This document shows, piece after piece, positions 52,318 to 61,685 of a stretch of 64,000 nt of DNA (position 1 is its first letter; each line of letters opens with the position of its first letter). Made by a program: the position numbers and the translations under genes. Location of the stretch: assembly GCF_017814945.1 (NCBI RefSeq), contig NZ_JAGIPX010000019.1:62001-126000 (forward strand). Direction: 5' to 3'. Source of the DNA: Paraburkholderia sp. LEh10 (GTDB lineage Bacteria > Pseudomonadota > Gammaproteobacteria > Burkholderiales > Burkholderiaceae). The notes below the pieces were generated by a model that did no database searches, was not told where the DNA came from, and was given only the letters and a program-made list of their open reading frames with translations.

Positions 52318-53847
52318 TTGAAAGCACCGGAAGTGCAGACGGACACCCGAACCCTCACCCCCGACGCGGCGCCCGGCACCATCGAGCGGCCGTCGCTTCG
52401 CGTGCTGTTTCCCGCGCTGCTGCTGGTGATGCTGCTCGCGGCGCTTGACCAGACCATCGTCTCGACCGCGCTGCCGACCATCGTCGGCGAGCTCGGCGGG
52501 CTCGACAGTCTGTCGTGGGTCGTCACCGCATATCTGCTGACCTCGACGATCGTTGTGCCGCTGTACGGCAAGTTCGGCGATCTGTTCGGACGCAAGGTCG
52601 TGCTGCAGACGGCCATCGTGCTGTTTCTGATCGGCTCGGCGCTATGCGGCGTCGCGCAGAACATGACGCAGCTGATCCTCTTGCGCGCGCTGCAAGGGCT
52701 GGGCGGCGGCGGGCTGCTCGTCATCACGATGGCGGCCATCGGCGACGTGATTCCGCCCGCCGAGCGCGGCCGCTATCAGGGCGTGTTCGGCGGCGTGTTC
52801 GGTCTTGCCACCGTGATCGGCCCCATGATGGGCGGCTTTCTGGTGGACCATCTGTCGTGGCGCTGGATCTTCTACATCAACGTGCCGCTCGGCATCGTTG
52901 CGCTGCTCGTGATCGGCGCCGTGTTCAAGCCGCGCGTTGCGCACGTCAGGCACACGATCGACTACATGGGCGCAGCCTTTCTTGCAGGCGCCCTCACTTG
53001 CGTGATCCTGTTCACGAGCCAGGGCGGCACGGTGTTGCCGTGGAGTTCGCCGCAACTGTGGTTCACGCTCGTACTCGCATTCATCTGCATAGGCGGATTC
53101 ATCTACGAAGAGCGCCTCGCCGTCGAGCCGATCATGCCGCTTGAACTGTTTCGCGACCGCACGTTTTTGCTGTCGAGCGCGATCGGTTTTATCGTCGGCG
53201 TATCGCTGTTTGGCTCGGTGACGTTTCTGCCGATGTATCTGCAGGTCGTGAAGAACTCGACACCTTCCGAAGCCGGCATGCAGATGCTGCCGATGATGGG
53301 CGGCGTACTGCTGATGTCGATCATCACGGGCCGCATCATCAGCAAGATCGGCAAATACCGGATGTTCCCGATCATGGGCACGTTCCTCGTCGGCGTCGCG
53401 ATGGTGCTGCTTACCACATTGAAGCTCAGCACACCCGTTCATCTGATGTACGCGTACATGGGCGTGCTCGGCTGCGGTCTCGGCATGGTGATGCAGGTGC
53501 TCATTCTCGCCGTGCAAAACGCGGTGCCGTTCAGGCATCTCGGCACCGCGACGTCGGGGGCAACGCTGTTCCGATCGATCGGCGGCTCAGTCGGCGTGGC
53601 GGCATTCGGCGCGATCTTTTCGAATGGCTTGGCGTCGCGCCTGCAAGCGCTGATTCCACCCGACACCGAGTTGCCGCACGCGCTCGGGCCCGCAGCGATT
53701 CATCGCTTGCCCACCGTGCTGCGTGACGACTATCTGCTCGCCTTCGCAAGCGCATTGCATACGGTGTACATCGTCGCCGCATGCGTGGTCGTGCTCGCGT
53801 TCGCGCTTGCGTGGCTGCTCAGAGACCATCCCCTGCGCAAACAGTGA
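52318..53847 (+). CDS. DHA2-type (EmrB/QacA) multidrug efflux MFS transporter
   Basis: The 509-residue protein has fourteen hydrophobic segments, ALDQTIVSTALPTIV in helix 1 (the DHA2 acid motif), the GKFGDLFGRKVVLQT loop, and the GLGGGGLLVITMAAIGDVIPPAERG antiporter motif C with the family sequence after it. It would export drugs or organic compounds by proton antiport. The likely start is TTG 52318 with AAGG 6-9 bases upstream, just after the operator. Divergent from its TetR regulator. Confidence 0.92.
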   Translation: MKAPEVQTDTRTLTPDAAPGTIERPSLRVLFPALLLVMLLAALDQTIVSTALPTIVGELGGLDSLSWVVTAYLLTSTIVVPLYGKFGDLFGRKVVLQTAIVLFLIGSALCGVAQNMTQLILLRALQGLGGGGLLVITMAAIGDVIPPAERGRYQGVFGGVFGLATVIGPMMGGFLVDHLSWRWIFYINVPLGIVALLVIGAVFKPRVAHVRHTIDYMGAAFLAGALTCVILFTSQGGTVLPWSSPQLWFTLVLAFICIGGFIYEERLAVEPIMPLELFRDRTFLLSSAIGFIVGVSLFGSVTFLPMYLQVVKNSTPSEAGMQMLPMMGGVLLMSIITGRIISKIGKYRMFPIMGTFLVGVAMVLLTTLKLSTPVHLMYAYMGVLGCGLGMVMQVLILAVQNAVPFRHLGTATSGATLFRSIGGSVGVAAFGAIFSNGLASRLQALIPPDTELPHALGPAAIHRLPTVLRDDYLLAFASALHTVYIVAACVVVLAFALAWLLRDHPLRKQ

Positions 53848-54256
53848 ATCCAAACAGTGAATCGCGCGGAAAAGGAAGAGCGCGCACGATAACCGTGCAG
53901 CGTTTTTATCGAGGTGCTTTAACGTACTCTAACGTGCTTTACCCAGAAGGCCGGCCCCTGCGCGCCGGCCTTTTATTCGATCGCGGCTTTTCCTATGATC
54001 ATTAAATGGCATGCCGCGCGCGCTATTGTTTTCCGGCGCGAAATCCATGGGTGCAATATGTGCGATAGGTAACAACGTCGATTGACGCGAGGAGCGAAAA
54101 AAACCATATTGCACACAGCGGCCCCGTGACGAAAAAGAACTGGGCCGGCCGCTACCCAGCGCATGTGGATCGCGAGTTCCGCCAACTCCGCCGTTTGCTT
54201 CACTTCGATCCTGAGCATGCCGAAATGGCATCGCCTACAACTGGTTGGGGTTAAGC
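53848..54256. other. Intergenic region with terminators
   Basis: 409 bp between the efflux gene and the zinc-ribbon gene. It holds the strong hairpin at 53947-53977 and a weak one GCACG-ATAAC-CGTGC (53884-53898) followed by AGCGTTTTT. The promoter for the downstream gene should lie near 54000-54200. No protein gene is supported. Confidence 0.45.
53947..53977 (+). terminator. Rho-independent terminator
   Basis: AAGGCCGGC (53947-53955) and GCCGGCCTT (53964-53972) form a 9-bp stem with an 8-base loop followed by TTTTATT. It lies 100 bp past the efflux transporter stop and ends that transcript or a short RNA between. Confidence 0.8.
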
Positions 54257-55372
54257 ATGTCTGCCGAAACGACACCTGCCCAGGGTTTCCCAACGCCGTG
54301 CACGCGCTGCGGCGGCGTGTTGTATCAGCATGTCGAATTCTGCCCTTACTGCGGCGCCGACCATCCTCTCGACAGAACCCAGCGCAGGCGCGCCGGCACA
54401 CAGTTGAGAGCCGTCGATCCACACGCGCCGCTTGCCTCCGTCCCCGAAGAGTCCGCCGAGCGGCCGCAATTCGCGTCGCCGGACATCGGTGCCGCGCCGC
54501 TCGACGCTGCGCAGCCGCTATGGCAAACGGCAGGACGATGGATCGTCACGCGCGGCATCGTGCTGCTGCTCTTCATACTGGCGCTCGGCTACGCGGGCTA
54601 TCTGCTGCTCGGTGACAACCACAAGCAGGACTCGGGCAGCGACGAAACGGCGAACAGCGCGGCCAACAGCGCGAACAGCGCGAGCACGTCGGGCGGCTCG
54701 ATTTCGCCCTATACGCCGCAGCCCGCGCGCAGCACGCCGAGCGTCAACGTGACGACCGTGCCCGCCGCGAAGACGGCGCCCGTGCCTCCCATCGCGCCGC
54801 CGCGTCCGCGCATCGTTCAGCACTACCGGGATGTGCCCGATGCGTTGCGCGCGGCTCGTACGGGCCTTGCGCACAACAATCTCGCGGACGCGAAGGCGGC
54901 GTTGTCCGATGCGCTGTCGGTCGAGCCCGCCAACAGTGACGCGTTGCAGATGCAGGCCGATCTCAAGGACCGCGAAAACAGGCGCGACGTCGCGCTCGGC
55001 GTTGCGAACACCTGTGCGAAAGACAAGTTGTGGGGCTGCGTGCGCGATCGCGCATCGCAGGCGCTCGCGCTCGACGTCAGCAGCGCCGATGCGCAGGCGC
55101 TGCTCGAACGCGTGATTCTGTCGACAGGATGGAAACCGCTGACGAGCGCCGCCACGCCCACGCCGCGCCCCTCGCGGCCCGCCGCGAGCGCGACGGTCCC
55201 GCCTTCTCCATTGACGTCCGGCATGCCCGGAAGCAACGCCGCGGCAAACACGGCAACGAATGCGGCAACGGGCACTGCGGCGAGCGCCGTCGACGCGCTC
55301 GACGCGCAGATGCGCGCAATCCGCGAATCGGGTTGGAAACATGCGCCGACGGGCGCAGCGAAAAAACAGTAG
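54257..55372 (+). CDS. Zinc-ribbon membrane protein with TPR-like C-terminal part
   Basis: The 371-residue protein has an N-terminal zinc ribbon (CTRCGGVLYQHVEFCPYCGAD, Cys pairs at about 15/18 and 29/32), one membrane segment near residues 98-118 (IVLLLFILALGYAGYLLLG), a Ser/Thr/Ala/Pro linker, and a soluble helical part with RAARTGLAHNNLADAKAALSDALSVEP and further repeats like tetratricopeptide helices. The end is Ala/Thr/Pro-rich. The family is unassigned; a membrane-anchored scaffold is likely. ATG 54257 follows a GGGGTT site. Confidence 0.7.
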   Translation: MSAETTPAQGFPTPCTRCGGVLYQHVEFCPYCGADHPLDRTQRRRAGTQLRAVDPHAPLASVPEESAERPQFASPDIGAAPLDAAQPLWQTAGRWIVTRGIVLLLFILALGYAGYLLLGDNHKQDSGSDETANSAANSANSASTSGGSISPYTPQPARSTPSVNVTTVPAAKTAPVPPIAPPRPRIVQHYRDVPDALRAARTGLAHNNLADAKAALSDALSVEPANSDALQMQADLKDRENRRDVALGVANTCAKDKLWGCVRDRASQALALDVSSADAQALLERVILSTGWKPLTSAATPTPRPSRPAASATVPPSPLTSGMPGSNAAANTATNAATGTAASAVDALDAQMRAIRESGWKHAPTGAAKKQ

Positions 55373-55491
55373 AGCAACGTCACGCAATCGACAAAACGAA
55401 GCGACTCAACGTATTGCAAGCCTGATGCAACGGTACATGCGCGTCAGCTGTCGCGCGCATGCTGTTCAACACACCACAAGGTAGGTCGACC

Positions 55492-56598
55492 ATGCTCAAA
55501 ACAATACTGACGGGATTGACGGGACTCTTGAGCTTATTGATCGCATCCCTGACGATGGCTGCCGGGGGCCCCGCGCATTACAAGATCGTCACGGGGCAGG
55601 AACGCGGCACGTACATCCAGATCGGCGCCGACCTCGCAAAGTACGTCGCGCAACCCGCGGGCATAGACCTGGAAGTGATGCCGTCGAAAGGCTCGGCGGA
55701 GAATGTGCAGCGCATGCGTTTCGAGCCGGGCGTGAAGCTCGCACTCGTGCAATCGGACGTCTACCAGGCCTACATCGACATGGCGAACTCTGGGAACGTC
55801 GACGCGGGAACGACGATCCGTCCGCTGCGGCTCATCATGCCGCTCTACAACGAGGAGATCTATTTCGTCGTACGCAACGATTCGCCGATGACGACGATGA
55901 ACGAGATCAAGGACAAGGTCATCAGCATCGGCCCCATCGGCAGCGGCACCGCGCAGTCGGCGACAACGCTCTACCGGCTGATGTTCAACGAGCCGATTCC
56001 CGAGCAGAACGTGCAGAGCCTGAGCAACGAAGACGCCATTGCCGCGCTCGTCGTGAAGAAGATCGACGTGGCCGTCATCGTCGCGGGACAGCCCGCCAAG
56101 CTCTTCACCGACATGAACCCCGATCTGCTCGCGCAGATCCGCGTCTTGCGCGTCGATCCGAATGTGCCTGAAACGGCGCGCGCGAAGCAAACGTATTTCC
56201 CCGCGACGATCCGTCAGGGCAGCTATCCGAACTGGCTGAAGGAAGACGTGCCGACCCTGACCGTCAAGGCCTTTCTCGTCACCTACGATTACGGCCTGCG
56301 CGACACCGTGAGCAATCTGAACCGCTTCGCCGACTCGCTGTGCGAGAACTTCGACGTCCTTCAGGAAAAGGGCCATCCGAAGTGGAAGCAGGTAAAGCTC
56401 GAACTGCCGCCGCTGACGAAAGGCTGGCAATACTATCCGCCTATCGAGCGGCACTTGCGCTCGTGTATCGCGCATCGGGCTTCGATGGCGGCAGGCGGCA
56501 CGACGACCTCGACGGCGACGTCCGCGCAGCCGCCCAAGGCGAACAAGCAGCGCCCGTGTTCCGATCAGGAACGGCTGCTGCTGTTGTGCGGCAAGTGA
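55492..56598 (+). CDS. TAXI-family TRAP-type solute-binding protein, orphan
   Basis: The 368-residue protein starts with a signal peptide (MLKTILTGLTGLLSLLIASLTMAAG) and has the TAXI pattern: YKIVTGQERGTYIQIGADLAKYV, GSAENVQRM, IGSGTAQSATTLYRLM. These proteins bind small acids outside the inner membrane for TRAP carriers. No DctQ/M-type membrane genes are nearby. The last 50 residues are an unusual extension with Cys residues (CSDQERLLLLCGK). It follows the zinc-ribbon gene by about 120 bp on the same strand. Confidence 0.88.
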   Translation: MLKTILTGLTGLLSLLIASLTMAAGGPAHYKIVTGQERGTYIQIGADLAKYVAQPAGIDLEVMPSKGSAENVQRMRFEPGVKLALVQSDVYQAYIDMANSGNVDAGTTIRPLRLIMPLYNEEIYFVVRNDSPMTTMNEIKDKVISIGPIGSGTAQSATTLYRLMFNEPIPEQNVQSLSNEDAIAALVVKKIDVAVIVAGQPAKLFTDMNPDLLAQIRVLRVDPNVPETARAKQTYFPATIRQGSYPNWLKEDVPTLTVKAFLVTYDYGLRDTVSNLNRFADSLCENFDVLQEKGHPKWKQVKLELPPLTKGWQYYPPIERHLRSCIAHRASMAAGGTTTSTATSAQPPKANKQRPCSDQERLLLLCGK

Positions 56599-56631
56599 CG
56601 GCCGGCTCGCGCGACGTGCGGGAGCCCGTCG

Positions 56632-56664
56632 ACGCCACGGCGCGGTAAAAGCCGTGGCGTTTTT
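56632..56664 (+). terminator. Rho-independent terminator after the TAXI gene
   Basis: ACGCCACGGC (56632-56641) pairs with GCCGTGGCGT (56651-56660) with a 9-base loop and a TTTTT tail. It also lies right at the end of the convergent leftward gene. Confidence 0.85.
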
Positions 56665-57766
56665 AATGCGCCGTCGCTGTCGCCGTCACCGCCAGATGCC
56701 CCGCATGCATATCGCTCAAGCGGCACAACAGGATGCCGTAGCCGGTCAGATGCCCCAGATAGACACTCGTGAACACACCGGGCGCGGGCAGCGTCTCGAC
56801 GAGATCCTTCAACGCGCCCATTTCTAGCGGCCGCTCGTCGAGCGGCAGACGCTCGACGCGCAGATCGGCCGCGAGCGCGAGCTTCCGATGCGCGTCGACC
56901 AGCTTTCCGAGCCCGGCCAGAAACGCCGCGCGCCATTGCGGATCGAGCGCGGCGAACTGCTCGTGAAACGTGTCGGCCGTCTCCAGAAAATTGACGAGCG
57001 AATCGAACAGTTCGTGATAGGCCCAGAACAGCGGCAGCCGGTCGCGATTGCGCTCCAGATGCGGCGACAGCCACGCCTGCTGCAAATCCAGCTTGAGCAG
57101 GCCGTGCGCCTCCTTCAGCTGGGTGCTCGAATTGCGCAGCCTGTCCGCCAGCGATTTCAAACCGCCCCGTTCGAACTGCCCCGACGCGAGATGCCGGAGC
57201 GCCTGCACGGCCTCGTCGTTGCCGTCGTTGACGAGGATATTCGCCCAGAAACCGTGATCGGGCGGAAACGCGATCTGCTGGATGATGAAGCCGAGCAGCA
57301 TCCCCAGCACGACGCCGATCAGCCGCTGTTCGAGAAGGGGCAGATGTTCGCCCGTGTAGAGCACGAGCGTCATCGGGATCGTGAGGCTCGTCATCTGGAA
57401 CAGCGACGGCCTGAGACGCACGACCGCGAAGATCACGAACGGCAACAGCAGCGCGCCGAGCCACAGATGCGGCGCAGTCAGCCACATGACCAGCGTGGCG
57501 ATCGGCATCGCGACCACGTTCGACATCACGCGCCGATAGAAGTAGCCGCGCGCAGCCGAGATAGAGCTGCCCAGCGCGAGCGTCAGCATCGTCGAGCTGG
57601 CGAGCGCAACGGCCGCCTCGGGAAAGCCGAGGTTATAGGGAATCGAGAATCCGATCCAAAGCCCGAGCGCGAGCTTGACGTACTTGGCCGTTTCCGAAAG
57701 GGAGAAGCGCGCGAGTGCGCGGCGAAACGGCGTCAGCGGCTTGTGAAAATACGCAGCGGATGACAT
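56663..57766 (-). CDS. FUSC/aromatic-acid-exporter-like membrane protein
   Basis: The 367-residue protein has a first half with about five hydrophobic segments (KLALGLWIGFSIPYNLGF, ALASSTMLTLALGSSISAARGYFYRR, VIFAVVRLRPSLFQMTSL and so on) and a soluble, helical second half. This is the pattern of the FUSC and aromatic acid exporter family. Substrate is unknown. AGGAG lies about 9 bases before ATG 57766; the longer frame is not supported. Confidence 0.8.
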   Translation of the reverse strand: MSSAAYFHKPLTPFRRALARFSLSETAKYVKLALGLWIGFSIPYNLGFPEAAVALASSTMLTLALGSSISAARGYFYRRVMSNVVAMPIATLVMWLTAPHLWLGALLLPFVIFAVVRLRPSLFQMTSLTIPMTLVLYTGEHLPLLEQRLIGVVLGMLLGFIIQQIAFPPDHGFWANILVNDGNDEAVQALRHLASGQFERGGLKSLADRLRNSSTQLKEAHGLLKLDLQQAWLSPHLERNRDRLPLFWAYHELFDSLVNFLETADTFHEQFAALDPQWRAAFLAGLGKLVDAHRKLALAADLRVERLPLDERPLEMGALKDLVETLPAPGVFTSVYLGHLTGYGILLCRLSDMHAGHLAVTATATAH

Positions 57767-58012
57767 GGAGGCTCCTGCCACGGAGAAGGCGATGCACGCG
57801 CATGCATCGATAGCGGCAATCGTTTCACGTTTCTTCACTGCCGCGCCGTCTACAGTCCCGTCGAATTGTACCGGCCTGCCTGCCGCCCGCGATACCGTGA
57901 TGCGCGAGCGCCCCGCCATCCAACCGGGCGCGGCCATTTTTGACTGGCTTCATTTCCGCGCGCGCCACAGGCATAGTGACGTGTTTCCAGATTCGACACA
58001 GCAACCGACACA

Positions 58013-58579
58013 ATGAGCGAGAGTTCCCCCGCCACCGCGCCCGTCATTCGCGACGCCACCGACGCCGATTTCCCCGCCATCCAGGCCATCTACGCGCATC
58101 ACGTGCTGACGGGCGTTGCTTCGTTCGAAGAGACACCGCCGTCAGTCGGGGAATTGCAGAAGCGCCGCGCCGCCGTGCTCTCGCACGGCCTGCCGTATAT
58201 CGTTGCCGTCCTCGACGGGAAAGTCGCGGGCTACGCGTACGCGACGCTCTACCGTCCGCGCATCGCCTATCGCTACACCATCGAAGATTCGATCTATATC
58301 GACAACGCCTGCCGGGGACGCGGCGTCGGGCGGGCCTTGCTCGCGACGCTGATCGAACGGTGCGAACAGGGTCCGTGGCGGCAGATGATCGCCGTCATCG
58401 CGGACGGCGGTCGCGGCGGTTCTTTGTCGCTGCATCGGAGCGCCGGGTTCGAGCTCGTCGGCACGTTGAAGGCGGTCGGCTTCAAGCACGGCCGCTGGCT
58501 CGACTCGACGGTGATGCAGCGCACGCTCGGCCACGGCAGCGAAGCGCTGCCCGTGGACGCCGAAGCCGGCAGTCAATGA
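58013..58579 (+). CDS. GNAT acetyltransferase, phosphinothricin/methionine-sulfone type
   Basis: The 188-residue protein has the family start VIRDATDADFPAIQAIYAHHVLTGVASFEETPP and the acetyl-CoA-binding RGRGVGRALLATLIE with DSIYIDNACRG before it. Proteins of this group acetylate phosphinothricin or methionine sulfone/sulfoximine. No adjacent biosynthetic cluster points to a native substrate. Confidence 0.9.
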   Translation: MSESSPATAPVIRDATDADFPAIQAIYAHHVLTGVASFEETPPSVGELQKRRAAVLSHGLPYIVAVLDGKVAGYAYATLYRPRIAYRYTIEDSIYIDNACRGRGVGRALLATLIERCEQGPWRQMIAVIADGGRGGSLSLHRSAGFELVGTLKAVGFKHGRWLDSTVMQRTLGHGSEALPVDAEAGSQ

Positions 58580-58634
58580 AGCTTGCGGCCGCGGCTTTCG
58601 AAACCCGCCTCGCCGCGATGCGCGAAGCGAGGCT

Positions 58635-59189
58635 TCAGGCGAGCGGCAACGTACGCGTGAACATGGTCGGATAGTCGATGACGAGACCGTCTTCGTCGAC
58701 CTTCAGCTCGGCGGCAAAGCCCGTTCCGATGCCTTCGTAGCGGTATTCCTTGCCCGGCTCGACACAGGTGTATGCCTGCTCGACCCGCGAAATCTGCAGA
58801 TCGGGCGTCGAGATGAACGCGACGGCAATCGGCTCGCGCGCGCCTTTGGCCAGTTGCAGCCGGCGGATCGGCAGTGTGTTCGTGTACGGCGTCGCGGCGA
58901 TGTCGATATCGATGCAGCCCGCCAGTTGCGCCAGCACGAGTCCGTGGCCGTCGTGCCAGTTGCCCTCGCCGTCGCCGTGCAAGTCGAGTTCCGGGCCGCC
59001 GATCACCTTCAGCCACGCGTGCAGCGTGCGCCACTGCAGATCGCATTTCACGCGATAAAAGAGGCCGTACGCGCGGCCGCCGCGCTCGCCGACCAGCGCG
59101 CTCTCGGCATGAAAGCCGTCGGCGCGCGCGTCGAACGCGAGATGTTCGACGCCTTCGCTCTCTTCCGAGGTCCATCGCACTTCACGCAT
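58635..59189 (-). CDS. Putative glycolipid-binding family protein
   Basis: The 184-residue product begins MREVRWTSEESEGVEHLAF and continues as the beta-rich fold of the glycolipid-binding family (PF06475 type): WHDGHGLVLAQLAGCIDIDIAATPYTNTLPIRRL and YEGIGTGFAAELKVDEDGLVIDYP. AAAGGAGA lies 9 bases upstream of ATG 59189. The family has no proven function in most bacteria. It is convergent with the acetyltransferase; a small hairpin 58607-58633 sits between. Confidence 0.8.
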   Translation of the reverse strand: MREVRWTSEESEGVEHLAFDARADGFHAESALVGERGGRAYGLFYRVKCDLQWRTLHAWLKVIGGPELDLHGDGEGNWHDGHGLVLAQLAGCIDIDIAATPYTNTLPIRRLQLAKGAREPIAVAFISTPDLQISRVEQAYTCVEPGKEYRYEGIGTGFAAELKVDEDGLVIDYPTMFTRTLPLA

Positions 59190-59569
59190 GAATCCGTCTC
59201 CTTTGCGCTCGCTGGAAGTCAGGGACGCACGCCGCGTGCCTGTCCGCTGCGGCGCGCGCGACGCCTGACATCGTAGCGCGATCGATCGGTGGCGGGGGAT
59301 TGCCGGGCGTGCGGGGGCCGTCGAAGTATTGGCGCATTCCGGCGCATTCCGGGGCGTTCTCCCGTCCGACACTTCGAAAGCCGTCGCGGCCATCGTCCGC
59401 GCAGCACGTACTGGCGCAAATAGCGGCTATCAACGCTTATGCATGCCATTGGCCGTCCCCGTGGCCTATGCTCGCGTTTCATCAGCCTCGATGCCTATGC
59501 GCCGCGCGAACCCCGTCTCGCGCGGCTTTGTCGCGTGTTCGTCAGTTCAGCCGGGTCCTTATCGCCGTC
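59190..59569. other. Divergent intergenic region
   Basis: About 380 bp between the leftward glycolipid-binding gene and the rightward urea transporter. The urea transporter frame is open well upstream of its likely start, but that part has no family resemblance. A short tandem GCGCATTCCG occurs at about 59331-59350. Confidence 0.35.
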
Positions 59570-60481
59570 ATGTCCACCGTACTCCATCAAGAACCCTTCG
59601 CCGCGCTGCGCACGCTGCTGCGAGGCCTTGGCCAGATCGTCCTGCAACGCGATGCGTCGACGGGCGCATGCGTGCTCGCCGCGTGGCTCGTCTGCGAGCC
59701 GCGCCTCGCCTGCGCGGCGCTGACGGGTGCGATTGCAGCGAACGTCGGCGCCGTGCTGCGCGGCTACGACCCACACGACACGCGCGACGGACTTCACGGC
59801 TTCAACGGCGCGCTGGCGGCGCTCGCCGCGTTCACGTTCATCGCCGATGACGCCACTGCCATCGCCGTCGCGATACTCGCGGCGACGGCCGTTGCGTGGA
59901 TGCTCGGGCCGTGGCAGCGGCTGTTGCGTTCGCGCGGCCTCGGGTTCTATTCGAGCCCGTGCCTGCTGGTGACGTGGGCATGGCTGCCGCTCGCGCATCT
60001 GACGCCCGTGCGCGCAGCGGCCAGCGCCTCCGTCTCGTGGACGTCGCTTGCAGGCGGCGTGCTGGCGGGCGTCGCGCAGACGTCGTTTGCCTCGACCGCG
60101 CTGGCGGGTCTGCTGATACTCGCCGGCATTGCGCTGTCGTCGGTGCGATGCGCGCTGTTCGCGCTCGCCGGCGCCGCTTTCGCGACGCTTGCGCATTGGC
60201 TCGCCGGCGCGGATGGCGCGTCGCTGCTCGCGGGCCTGTCCGGATTCAACGGCGCGCTCGCGGCGCTCGCCCTCGCCGACTGCGGCGCGCTGGCGGCGGC
60301 GGGTGGCGTGCTCGTCTCGATCGTGCTGCAACTCGCAGCGGCTCATCATGGCGTGCCGGCGTTGAGCGCGCCATTCGTCATCGCGACGTGGACGATACGC
60401 TCGCTCATGCGCGATACTCTGCGCGAAGCGACGAGCAGCAACGCAGGCGTCGCACATCGCGCCGCCTTGCCGAAACGATGA
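59570..60481 (+). CDS. Urea transporter (UT family)
   Basis: The 303-residue hydrophobic protein carries the two inverted-half signatures of urea channels: DGLHGFNGALAALAAFTF and GLSGFNGALAALALAD. The membrane segments alternate as in the UT family. It would move urea across the inner membrane. No urease genes lie in the window, so the partner is elsewhere. Start ATG 59570 has a poor ribosome site; the frame is open much further upstream. Confidence 0.85.
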   Translation: MSTVLHQEPFAALRTLLRGLGQIVLQRDASTGACVLAAWLVCEPRLACAALTGAIAANVGAVLRGYDPHDTRDGLHGFNGALAALAAFTFIADDATAIAVAILAATAVAWMLGPWQRLLRSRGLGFYSSPCLLVTWAWLPLAHLTPVRAAASASVSWTSLAGGVLAGVAQTSFASTALAGLLILAGIALSSVRCALFALAGAAFATLAHWLAGADGASLLAGLSGFNGALAALALADCGALAAAGGVLVSIVLQLAAAHHGVPALSAPFVIATWTIRSLMRDTLREATSSNAGVAHRAALPKR

Positions 60482-60528
60482 AGCGGCCATTCAACGCAAT
60501 CAGTTCCGCACGCCGGAAAGGAGACGTC

Positions 60529-61305
60529 ATGTCGTTCGCTCACACGCCCACGGGCCGTGTCGCGCAATCGCGCCCCATGTCGGACGCCGAACGGCGCACC
60601 CGCGTCGATCTCGCGGCCGCCTACCGGCTCGCGGCGCTCAACGGCTGGGACGATCTCGTCTACACGCACATCTCCGCGAGCGTGCCCGACGAGCCCGGCC
60701 ATTTCCTCATCAATCCGTTCGGGCTGTCATTCGATGAAGTCCGCGCGTCGAACCTGGTGAAGATCGATATCGAAGGCAATATCGTCGGCGCGAGCGAGCA
60801 TCCCGTGAATGCGACGGGCTTCGCGCTGCATGCCGCCGTGCATGCGGCGCGCGCCGACGCGTTCTGCGTGATGCATCTGCACAACACGGCGGGCATTGCC
60901 GTGTCGCTGCAAAAGGACGGCCTGCTGCCCGGCTCGCAGCATGCGCTGCGCTTTCATGGCTATCTCGCGTATCACGACTACGAAGGCCTCGCGTTCACGC
61001 CGGCCGAAGGCGAACGGCTCGTCGCCGACCTCGGTGACAAGCCCGCGATGCTGTTGCGCAATCACGGCACGCTGACGACGGGCCGCACCGTCGCGGAAGC
61101 CTATGTGCTGATGGCCACGCTGATCAAGGCATGCGAGATCCAGTTGCAGGCGCAGGCAGGCGGCCGTCCGCTCGTGCTGCCGTCCGAGGCCGTGGCCGAG
61201 CGCACGGCAGCGCAGCTCTACGACGGCGGTGCGATAGAAGGCGCGATCGAGTGGCCCGCGCTGTTGCGCAAGCTCGATCGCCTCGACGCGTCGTTCAGGG
61301 ATTGA
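60529..61305 (+). CDS. Class II aldolase/adducin family protein
   Basis: The 258-residue protein has the family core: FLINPFGLSFDEVRASNLVKIDI, then zinc ligands MHLHNTAG and RNHGTLTTG. It starts at ATG 60529 with AAAGGAG 6 bases upstream. Class II aldolases cleave or decarboxylate sugar-acid phosphates; this subgroup (related to adducin) is often unassigned. It is followed 42 bp later by a small tautomerase. Confidence 0.9.
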   Translation: MSFAHTPTGRVAQSRPMSDAERRTRVDLAAAYRLAALNGWDDLVYTHISASVPDEPGHFLINPFGLSFDEVRASNLVKIDIEGNIVGASEHPVNATGFALHAAVHAARADAFCVMHLHNTAGIAVSLQKDGLLPGSQHALRFHGYLAYHDYEGLAFTPAEGERLVADLGDKPAMLLRNHGTLTTGRTVAEAYVLMATLIKACEIQLQAQAGGRPLVLPSEAVAERTAAQLYDGGAIEGAIEWPALLRKLDRLDASFRD

Positions 61306-61347
61306 CCTCGATTCACTTCGTTTCAACTCACTTCAAGGAACACGGAC

Positions 61348-61533
61348 ATGCCCACTTTCCATATCGAGCTTTTCGAAGGCCGCACCGTCGAGCAGAAGCG
61401 CCAGTTCGTCGAAGCGATCACGAAGGCGACCTGCGAATCGCTGAACGTCGAGCCGAACTCCGTCGACATCATTCTCATCGATGTCAAACGTGAGAACTGG
61501 GCGACGGGCGGCAAGCTGTGGAGCGAAGCTTAG
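61348..61533 (+). CDS. 4-oxalocrotonate tautomerase family protein
   Basis: The 61-residue product MPTFHIELFEGRTVEQKRQFVEAITKA has the N-terminal Pro that becomes the catalytic base once Met is removed, and the size of the 4-OT family. VKRENWATGGKLW near the C-terminus is family-like. An AAGGAA site precedes the ATG. The likely link to the class II aldolase is through a small enol-acid step, but the substrate is unknown. Confidence 0.9.
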   Translation: MPTFHIELFEGRTVEQKRQFVEAITKATCESLNVEPNSVDIILIDVKRENWATGGKLWSEA

Positions 61534-61685
61534 TAAGGCTTGGCGGGTTTTCCGGGTGTCTGGATTCTGGCGTCGTTCAATAAAAATCCAAATTTCGTCC
61601 AAAATCACGACGCCCGGATCTTCGCTTCGGTCCATTCCCGACCGCGCCTCTAGCGCCACATCCGGCGACAAGGGGGAGCGTGAGC

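Noticed and set aside
59331..59350. Short tandem GCGCATTCCG
   Set aside because: Only two copies; not meaningful on its own.
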